From Hypsibius dujardini (Eukaryota > Tardigrada > Eutardigrada > Parachela > Hypsibiidae), in contig LRSR01012825.1 of assembly GCA_001579985.1 (NCBI GenBank), positions 1-21,665 on the forward strand: 21,665 nt of DNA, written 5' to 3'. A program made the position numbers and the translations under genes. The notes beneath the pieces are model-generated. The model had not been told where the DNA came from and ran no database searches. It worked only from the letters and a program-made list of their open reading frames with translations. Positions 1 to 8,000 of this stretch are shown here, in pieces (positions within the stretch are counted from its first letter, which is position 1; every line of letters starts with the position of its first letter).

Positions 1-689
1 CCACTGACATAGTGTCACTGCCATTGCCATACTGACACGTTTGTGATACACCCATTTGATTGATTGATTCAGCTACTACCAGTTAGTATACTAGCACAGT
101 AGCTTAATACATCAATCAAGCTTACATTTCATCACAATGCGCCGATTTAGGACTGAATCTGCAAATCACCGAGTTAGGGATTTTGCTTCGTACAAGATCG
201 AGATTGCTGTAAAAACATTTGTCAGCGAAAAAAAGAAGTGACGAAAAACCCTCTTTTTGGACCATTTGTAAAAACGGCGATACATTTGAACAGAGTGGAG
301 CCAGAAATCTTACTTTGTGACCATAAATCGTCGGTAAATTTTCCATGTATCATAGTGCAATGTGACTTGCTCCGTTGGTTTACCTACTAACACAGCTGAG
401 AATTTGGCACGCCAGTTTAGACAACGCAATTAGAACGCACCGTGACGGAAGATTTAGCATCAGAACTCGTCTTGTGTTTAGTGATTTCGAAATGAAAAAA
501 AACCCCCACAAAACCGGGTGAGGTACACATTTAGAGGACTGGAACGAACAGACAGTCAGACAGGCAGCCGTGTAGCCCGCCATGTAGAGAGACAAATATA
601 CAGACATACTGGTTCTATTGCGTTTAGATGGGCTGCGATTACCCAGCTCAGCTATAAGCGTTATCTCTCTCCGATTATCACACATACGA
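1..689. other. Non-coding flank, no gene seen
   Basis: AT-rich DNA with only short overlapping ORFs on both strands. None has a recognisable domain, signal peptide or splice-phase partner. I see no repeat structure beyond a few short homopolymer runs. Confidence 0.5.
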
Positions 690-804
690 CCCCAGTTAGC
701 TCAGTGGCAGAGCACCGTACAATGCGTGCTGCCAGAGTGCGCTAACTGCGATCCAAAATTGCCCCATAAGCCGGAGGTCCGGGGTTCGATTCCTCGACTG
801 GGAA
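690..804 (+). tRNA. tRNA-like Pol III gene with a roughly 40-nt insertion in the anticodon region (pseudo-tRNA, intron-bearing tRNA or SINE head)
   Basis: The 5' part gives acceptor strand CCCCAGT, then a D arm GCTC-loop-GAGC carrying a canonical A box (TAGCTCAGTGG). The 3' part gives a T arm with stem CGGGG/CCTCG around loop TTCGATT, which is a perfect B box, then acceptor strand ACTGGGA plus a discriminator A. Six of seven acceptor pairs form. The middle (715-774) is about 40 nt too long for a class I tRNA. Its outer anticodon-stem halves, CCG and CGG, give only three pairs, so I cannot assign an anticodon. A T6 tract follows at once. Either this is a tRNA with an odd intron, or a decaying tRNA or tRNA-derived SINE. 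The tRNA ancestry is well supported, but function as a decoding tRNA is not. Confidence 0.5.
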
Positions 805-810
805 TTTTTT
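805..810 (+). terminator. Pol III T6 terminator after the tRNA-like gene
   Basis: TTTTTT begins at the base after the discriminator position, the placement expected of an RNA polymerase III terminator. It argues that the unit at 690-804 is or was transcribed on its own. Confidence 0.5.
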
Positions 811-2475
811 ACCGGAAAAAGGGTAAAAGGGTTTATACAGTGAGTCCAAATTGTTACTTCGGATTATGCAACTGTTCGAAAATGACCGAATCATCAGGTT
901 CAATAAACGTGCTAAGGTACGAAAACAGATTATTACTCCGCTGAAGCTTTGCATTATTTTCTGGATTCTTTTGGACGAGATACGTCGTCGACTTGACCCA
1001 ATTTTTTTCGCAACTGTTTGAGCAACCGAGTGCTGCTGTACTAGTGAACAGAATGAATTCAAGATGGTAGAAGATCAAAGCCGCAATCACACGGCCTGAG
1101 GTTTTCGAAAATAACTTAAAACGGCAACAACCTAAAATATTTCGCCTGTTTGATTTGCTCTTCAAATTTAAAGTCGACGAATTAAATAGGTAATAGGAAA
1201 AATCGACCCGCAGAGCTTTAATTCAATTTACAATTCAGAAAATTGTCATTGTTTAGTCGGAAAACACTCGTGCGTGATGAGGCTGAGAAAATAAGTTAAG
1301 GAAAATATTTTTGTTCAACATTTCCTTTTCATAATAATTTATTAGGAGACAATATTTATGTTCTCGTTTAGTTAGTATCACTCTTGCCTAACCTTTTGAT
1401 TTACAATACAATGTAACACCAGAAATAACTAAATTCAAGTTTATTTATGATTTTAATAACTACTTAATTATAAAAATTGTTCAAAGCAGAGACTTCGAAA
1501 AAAACTTAGTCGTTTATGGACTTCACCTTTTTAATAATTCAACTTCTTCGTTTTTCTGAGTTTTCTATGTTTCTGGGTTTTTCGTTTTTCATAGTTTTTC
1601 GTTTCTGTAATTTGGATTTTTGTGGTTTTCCAGTTTTCGTTTTTCCCTTTTTTCGTAGTTTTCCTCCAGGCCCCAGCTGTAAACCGCTGTACCGCAATGG
1701 GCGTGCCGGTTATCACTCAGATCTTATTTAAAACAAATATCATTCAATTCAACATTTAAAACAACTTAGAGATCGTGGAATAATTAGTTTTTAACAAGGT
1801 TAAAACCGAAACAGTGAGGTAGATATGCTGCAAGTAATGTTTCATTGGGGAAATTACCAAAGTATTATTTGCAAGGACTATTTTTGAGAGCTTTGTAGAG
1901 AAAAAAGATTTGGCCGAAATTATGCCGCACAGATTGAAAAAGAATACTGAACAAAATTAAATAAGTTTTCCGCCTGACATGCAGGTCCCTCTAGCAAAAG
2001 AATTACAACTGAATGAGGTTTTCAAAAGTTTTCAAAAAACTAAACCGCAGAAACCGTATAAGACACTGTTCTAAAGTTTGATAAAGAAAAGACTATTTAA
2101 CGTTTTAGGAATAGTTTGAAACGATGCAGCAAAAAACCGTGCAACTTTCCATTGCCCAGGCAGCCAAAGATAGCAACTTTTGGATTCCCGCCTTCCCTTT
2201 AATATCTAAAACCTTCCCTTCAGCAAACTTTTCATGGCAAATTGGTCAAGGTATCAAATAAAAAATAAGAAAAGAAGCTTCCGAAAGTTCCTGTCGTCTC
2301 GGCAGCGCGTTATCCCCAATTGGGAAAGTACCGACGAACCTGGTATCATGACTCGACGAATAAACTACACAGACGACTGTGTTGGCATGTGATGCAGTTA
2401 ATATCAAGTAGGAAATGCGCTGGGGAGCGAGACTGGTATCTTATGCCTTATTGTTAACTTTGGAGTCAGTCATTG
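811..2475. other. Long non-coding stretch
   Basis: Nothing here reads as a gene. ORFs are short, overlap antisense and match no family I recognise. Apart from the T-rich tract listed separately, I see no repeat or RNA structure. Confidence 0.45.
1531..1668 (+). repeat. T-rich low-complexity tract built on GTTTTTC-like words
   Basis: Irregular tandem words such as GTTTTTC, GTTTTCC and GGTTTTTC recur for about 140 bp with few A residues. The short ORFs spanning it, rich in Phe on one strand and Lys on the other, are composition artefacts. Confidence 0.6.
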
Positions 2476-2740
2476 CAGTGACTCGATGCGAATTCGGATT
2501 ACTAATCGCATCGGACGGCAAGATTAAGGTCTCACTCAACACCGGCTGCACCCGTAGGAAGGTGTTAGAGTTTTTGCAAACAGTGTATCGCAGCAGTACA
2601 AGTACATGTTTGGAAAAGCTGCCGTCGAGATCCTAGAATTTGCAACAGACCTTCTGGAACTTTGATTTCTTACAAAATGTTGTTTCCGATAGCGAATGTC
2701 AGCATCTTGCTTCCACAAACACGCGAAGCCCGCAACAAAG
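2476..2740 (+). pseudogene. Possible degenerate BTB/POZ-like fragment
   Basis: Three consecutive reading frames give pieces that read like one broken domain. One frame gives VLEFLQTVY at about 2562-2588. A second gives YKYMFGKAAVEILEFATDLL downstream. A third gives DFLQNVVSDSECQHLAST up to about 2717. The order and character (V-L-E-F-L...V-Y, then a helix with ..A.EIL.FA..L, then FL) resemble the second half of BTB domains. If so, at least two frameshifts have broken it. The similarity is impressionistic and the piece could be chance. No intact gene is proposed. Confidence 0.22.
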
Positions 2741-3155
2741 TTTTTGCACCGAAACAAAAGGGCGAAGTCCAATTTAATCCAGCTTCAGTTGAAGGCTACC
2801 GGTGCGACAAGAATCAAGCCAATCGAAAAAATTTGACTTTCAAAGTTTCAAAAGAGATACCTTAAAATGAACGGGATTTTCATAACGTCACGTGCAATTT
2901 TGTTAACCTCGGCAGTAGTCAAAAGTTACTAAACGTAACAAGCTATGAGGAAATATCGGTTTGAAGAGCGAATTTAAGCATCTCTTGCGGCGGTCCGTAA
3001 AAATGTTAGGCCACAATAAACCGGCAATTTCTGCTCAACTCAATTTAACAGGTTCAGTGATGTCTAAGCAGGATATACGGTCTAATAAGAAGCACGCCGA
3101 ATATTTCTTCCATGTGTTGGTATTACGAGGGCTTACCGGGGTATGCCACAAAAAT
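2741..3155. other. Non-coding, no feature seen
   Basis: Short ORFs only. No domain, repeat or RNA signal found. Confidence 0.4.
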
Positions 3156-3611
3156 TTACCGAAAATCCACAAGCGACATTATTGAAGCAGTTGTTCTTCG
3201 CATTTGGGGCGCAAACGTTGCGCTATTTGTCACCGCAGGCAGAATGGCTCCTTCCCTGTTCAGTGGCGCTGCTGCTTTCCCGGTTGTCAATGAGCCACGG
3301 ACAACGGGTGGTGCAACGTTAGGGAATGGGAGCTGGTCCACGCAGGCGTCATTCCCGGCTTCGTCCTCCGACCGATCGTGCGCCCAACACGACTCAACGC
3401 ACACTTGCACCTTGACGGGATCGTAGAATCTGTAGCACTCGTACAAAACGTTGTCTTGTATTGACAGATTATAAGAGCAATTAGAGAGCCAGGCAGATTT
3501 CCCACAAACGTGGCCTTGTCCCTGGCAGCAGCCAGATAATCCTTCCACGCTGCGGATTACTACCACCAACCGTAATACAAACAGCCATTTCAAAATAGTT
3601 CGAAAATGCAT
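3156..3611 (-). CDS. Putative small secreted cysteine-rich protein (151 aa), unrecognised
   Basis: I do not recognise this family. The ORF is open further upstream to 3731, but I start it at the Met at 3611. That Met is followed by a basic and then hydrophobic leader (MHFRTILKWLFVLRLVVVI) typical of a signal peptide, while the residues before it come from a dispersed repeat. The mature part has a Cys-dense segment (GCCQGQGHVCG, then further Cys up to NDAC) with potential N-glycosylation sites at NCS and NLS, and ends in a Pro/Ala/Thr-rich tail. The tail ends at DFR then TAA. A GTAAAT overlaps the stop and could instead be a splice donor, so this may be only the first exon of a longer gene. 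There is no homology support. Confidence 0.4.
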   Translation of the reverse strand: MHFRTILKWLFVLRLVVVIRSVEGLSGCCQGQGHVCGKSAWLSNCSYNLSIQDNVLYECYRFYDPVKVQVCVESCWAHDRSEDEAGNDACVDQLPFPNVAPPVVRGSLTTGKAAAPLNREGAILPAVTNSATFAPQMRRTTASIMSLVDFR

Positions 3612-3680
3612 ATTGCGCAATGTTTCATTTAGCTGAGGTAAATGCTTTCTTTTAACACACAGAAACGTCAAAAAATGCGT

Positions 3681-3795
3681 GGGCCGACACACTATACATG
3701 CGGCGTTTCGCTTGCAGGCATACCGTCCCATTATATTCGTATCAAGACTTCATGCACCAACAGACAAACGACATATCGGGACAGTCGGTACAAAT
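3681..3795 (+). repeat. Dispersed repeat, copy 1 (CGACAyA..GTATnCCG family)
   Basis: The segment aligns by eye with 6043-6180. Shared words include GCCGACACA near the start and a GTATC-AA-ACTT-ATG-ACCA-CAGACAAA string near the end, with a few substitutions and indels. It lies just upstream of the secreted Cys-rich ORF. Confidence 0.5.
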
Positions 3796-4154
3796 GATTG
3801 TTAGCGTCTCAACTTTACGTCGCGCCAGATTCCGGCGCGCAACCTTGTTTTTCTAAAACAAAATGAAAAAAACCCAAAAAAAATGTTGAATTTCAAAATT
3901 GTGACTGAAAATGCTTTCCACCAAGTATTGTAGGCGATTTCTCAATTGATACCAGGCTTATATGAATCACGCGAATCAGATGGAATGGTTGTTGGTGGTG
4001 TTTGGTGTTTGTGACGGATTCTGATGAGGCTCACTTAATGTCGCTGAGTTTTTGTGTACACGTTTTATGATGAGCGTTCAAGGGTTTCGCGTGTTTTGAT
4101 TAATTTATAAATACGAAGTATGGACATGAAGAGCGGAAAAGAAACCACTTACCG
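3796..4154. other. Non-coding, no feature seen
   Basis: AT-rich, with a short GGTTGTTGGTGGTGTTTGG GT-rich patch near 3987. No gene seen. Confidence 0.4.
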
Positions 4155-4232
4155 ATCTAGGCCTGCGCCTATGACGTAATGACTGAGTCCGCTGCCTATC
4201 AAGCGGGCGGTGCGGGTTCGATTTCCATCGAG
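4155..4232 (+). pseudogene. Decayed tRNA-derived sequence
   Basis: A perfect 5-bp stem CCGCT/AGCGG (4189-4193 with 4202-4206) encloses an 8-nt loop, like a slightly enlarged anticodon arm. It is followed at tRNA spacing by a B-box-like GGGTTCGATTTCC (4213-4225). The D arm is poorly formed, the T stem pairs badly, and no clean acceptor stem or T-run terminator is present. It reads as a tRNA pseudogene or SINE relic. Confidence 0.35.
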
Positions 4233-4448
4233 TCGAGTTTCTTGCAATTTTCGCCTTTCTACCCTCCACTAGCCTTTCTGATTTGCCTCTACTGGGGTCG
4301 GACTGGTTCTGTCATGCTTTATTGTTCATCACGACATTTCTGTGCAGCGATTGTGCAGACGAACCAAATGTCTGTTTCTTTAAGCCTGTTAATTGGAACT
4401 GCTTGTCCGGGTAGGGCACTTGATCTCAGACGAGCCTAAGTAAAAGTA

Positions 4449-4502
4449 CTTATTGTCGACATACCGTATTAGTTGTCGGGGTATGAAATGTCATTGCGGC
4501 AT
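4449..4502 (-). repeat. Dispersed repeat, short inverted copy
   Basis: On the minus strand this reads ATGCCGCAATGACATTTCAT then ACCCCGACA..., with the same alternating GACAT / GTA-CCCGAC words as the copies at 3681, 6043 and 6985. Confidence 0.35.
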
Positions 4503-4765
4503 AAAACCCACTCTGCGGTGAAAATAGCTCGTGAAGATACGGTTTCAGTCTCGAGACTTTTATTAAAACGCTCTAGGGTTAAAATAAACTAATTGACTAA
4601 GCGTTACCGGTTTCTGCCAGCCGCCTAAATTTCGATCAACTACTGTGAACCTGTGGTAGACACATAATTACCACTCGATGCGGAATAGTTTTTGAACAGT
4701 CTTCTTCCCAACAATATCAGAAAAAGCTGTACCAGCTATTGCATTGTCACTTATCAGAGGTTGTC

Positions 4766-4779
4766 GATATAATTATAAC
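4766..4779 (+). promoter_or_regulatory. Candidate TATA-like core promoter element of the GH16 receptor kinase
   Basis: GATATAATTATAAC lies 35-48 bp upstream of the proposed start codon. That would give a very short 5' leader. It is the only AT-rich box at plausible spacing, but the region is AT-rich anyway. Confidence 0.2.
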
Positions 4780-4813
4780 TTTGCATGGGCAATGAACAAA
4801 GGCGGCAAGTAGA

Positions 4814-5048
4814 ATGAGAACCTTGAGTTGTGAGATGTTTCTCGTTTTTCAACATTTCGCATTTGCTGCTAGAAGTGAAGCGGCGGACACAATGGTGGAG
4901 GTGTTTCGAGATGATTTCGAGGGAGTGAGTTTGGATACAACAAAGTGGACAGCCAGCAATCGCTACCCCGCTGTAGTTGCCATGATCAGACAGTTTCCAG
5001 TTTACGAGGAAGAGGGTTATTACTCACCAACGTGTATCACCGTCGCAG
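4814..5048 (+). CDS. GH16-RTK exon 1: signal peptide and start of GH16 domain
   Basis: The ATG at 4814 is the first in frame after a TGA at 4793. The leader [19 protein letters not shown] looks like a secretion signal. It is followed by the GH16 opening [19 protein letters not shown] and then EEEGYYSP, which corresponds to the family's N-E-x-QYYTP strand. The exon ends at a strong donor, CAG|GTAAGT, in phase 1. Confidence 0.75.
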
Positions 5049-8000
5049 GTAAGTGGGCCTAATTGTAAGCTACGCACATGCACGAAGCAAAAATTGCATC
5101 TTTTCGTCTCGATTTACTCAAGCCCGGTTTACTGATAGTCTCCGCAGAATGCTAGTTTTGCGCAGAAATCAAAAAAAGGACGGAACGAACACTCAACTCC
5201 ATTCGCTGTTTATACGGTGAATTGGAAACTTAGTTTAAAATCAAATATAAAGGTGGGCGGCTATGAGCGATTGATCTGGGAAAAATGTGTTGTTGCTTTT
5301 TCTGCTGCCAATCGTCATCAAACTCAAATATTGAACATGATAGTGCCATTTTGTTTCGGAATTTAATGTTTTTGCAGTACATGCAGGGAGAACGAAATCT
5401 GCCATTGTTATCGAACGCTGAAATTATGCCCACACAAATGGAAGCACTACCGCTTGATTAGTTTTCTATAATCATATAATTCAACTGCAATATAAAATTT
5501 CTGCAGAAACAGTTTGTCATTACCATATCGCAGTGCAATTATTACGAGTATGAGACTTTTGAAACACAGAGATTTAAGCATGCTTATGCTGTATGCTACA
5601 GTCAGCCCCAAGAAAAACTCTTCTCACGTGACTTTTGCTGTTCAAACTGGCTGGAAACTCCGCCCTAAATTGCACATTTTCTGACGACCAATCAGGACAA
5701 TTGACGAACAACTTTTACTAAATCAAGCCAATCAATTGCAACGGCAGAAAAAAGTACAGTCATAAAAAGCTGCAAAAACAGCTGATAAGATTTCGAATTC
5801 GGATACTTTGCGCAGTTTCCCTGCGTTCAAGTCATCAGTTGTTGCAGTCCTATACACAGGTAAACTGCTATTTGTTTTTCGAGATCGCGAGATAAGCCTA
5901 TTTTTGGTGGGCCACTCGGTTCAATAACCTGCATCTCGTAATATCGAGAGTATTCTATTGACACACTTGTCGCACCACATCTCTTTCTATGCGCAAAACG
6001 TCTATGATGTGCAAGACGAGTTCTTCTTGGGGCTGACTGTATGCCGTGCGCCGACACATTGTACACCGGCTTTTCGTATGCCGACATATCGTATGACGTT
6101 TTTCGTATCCAAACTTTATGTACCACCAGACAAATGGTTCATTGTGACATTTGGTATAAGGATATTTTGTACCCCGACTTCACCCACAACCAAACATTTG
6201 GTTTCCACGTAAACTTGATTTCCTCGACATTAACTGTAGCACCAACCTAAATCAAATTCGTCAAAACGGAAAAACATTAAACTTAAAAATTTCAGTCAAA
6301 ACGTATGTCTCTAATTTTGATAGGGTTTGATGTACTTTAAATTTGGTGAGTTTTGATGGGTTTTTCAGTTTGTTAGATTTTGATGGGTTTTATGTTTCAC
6401 TGATTTTGATGAGTACTGACGGAGTTTGAATTTGGTGGGTTTTCATTTGTTTCGAATCTGCGAAGTTTTATTGGTTTTTCGTTGATTGTGAATTTGTTAA
6501 ATTTGGTCAGTTTTGATGGGTTTTAAGTTTTGCTAATTTTGGATGGGTTTTGAGTTTGATAAGTTTCAATTATTTTTTATGGGTCTTGAATTTGATTGAA
6601 TTGGATGGGTTTTAGTGTGTTGAATAATTGAATTTGATTGGTTTGAATGGGTTTCTGGTATGTTTTGATGCGTTTTGATGCGTTTTGATGGGTTTTGATG
6701 GGTTTTGATGCGGTTTGATGGGTTTTGATGCGGTTTGATGGGTTTAATGGATTTTGATGGGTTTTGATGGGTTTTGATGGGTTTTGATGGGTTTTGATGG
6801 GTTTTGATGCGGTTTGATGCGTTATGATGGGTTTTGATGGGTAACTTTACACACAGGACTGAAAAGTTACTAATGGTCCGTATACAAGATGCTCATGATA
6901 CCTTGTGTTCTCGTTCAGCAAATGTTTGTGAGCCAGATTTTTGGAGTAGCCAAGCGTTTGTTTTCTTTAGTTGTCGGGGAATTTATTTGTCAGGATATGA
7001 TATGTACCCAGATACGGATTCGGAGGTACAATTTGTTGGTTACGAGTTGTACGGGTACAAAATGTCGGGCGCCACATACATCCAAACCAGGAAATCACTC
7101 CGAATGAGGTCAATAAAAAATAGTTTAACAGGGTGTGTAGTTCCGAAAACAATTTTTTATTCCTATGAAAAAAAATCATCTGAAAGCGCTGCTGATACTT
7201 TACAGGAATAACCACCGATACTTCGACTTTCAATGAGTGAATTCAATAAGTGAATTCACCAGCATATTGGGATCAATTTCAATTTTTCATCGCGAGGGAA
7301 GGGGCGGGGTCGAAATTCGGATATTTTTTGAAACGGGCTTCCTCACGCAAAACTTGAATACTTTTTGGCCGAAATATGTGACATATTCTGTAGGCACTCG
7401 AAAGTATAAAATAACGTAGAGAATTATAACAGTTTTAATTTGCAGTCAAACCCATTGATGTTGAATGAATACTCATGAAGTATATGGGCTGCAATCAAGC
7501 ACGATTTTCCGGTATGGGAAAGAAACCTGTTTTTCTGTAACCATTCTCTGCCTTCTTGAGCCGAGCCTTTGGTCAAAAAAATTAGATTTTTTTCTTGAAG
7601 TGTCCTTTCAATGGAACACTTTGCGTGAGTGGGTTTCTTCCGACTTTTGTCGATAACCTTTTAAAAAATTAGGCAAGCTTGCATTTTTCACATGAAACAG
7701 TTGGCCACTAGCAAAACAAAAAACCGCTTTGAAATTTCTGGCACCCAATCCGAACGGTGGCAAGAGCAGGCCAGTTCGAAAAAATTCCTCCCGAATCCGG
7801 TAGCTTTAAGGCAAGGTTATTTCATTGTTCAAGGGCGCAAGTTGGACATCAAGAGCACACGGGGCACCATCGAAACTAACGACGGCCCCATTCAGTACAT
7901 CACCGGAAGCATCAACACGCGTAAGCATTTCAATTTCACGTACGGGGAGGTGGAATGGCGAGCCCAAATGCCGATAGGCAGGGGAATTTGGACGGGATTG

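Noticed and set aside
854-1165. 103-codon minus-strand ORF with an opposing 51-codon plus-strand frame
   Set aside because: No domain on either strand, no splice partner, and no start context or composition that separates it from chance.
1516-1731. Phe-rich ORF that looks like a membrane protein
   Set aside because: Composition artefact of the T-rich tract.
5827-6212. ORFs within and beside the MITE
   Set aside because: They cross the element's terminal repeat and the dispersed repeat, and do not resemble a transposase.
6834-7233. Overlapping ORFs of 72-125 codons after the telomere-like array
   Set aside because: They lie in intron 1, run through a dispersed repeat, have no domain, and lack a splice phase fitting the GH16 gene.
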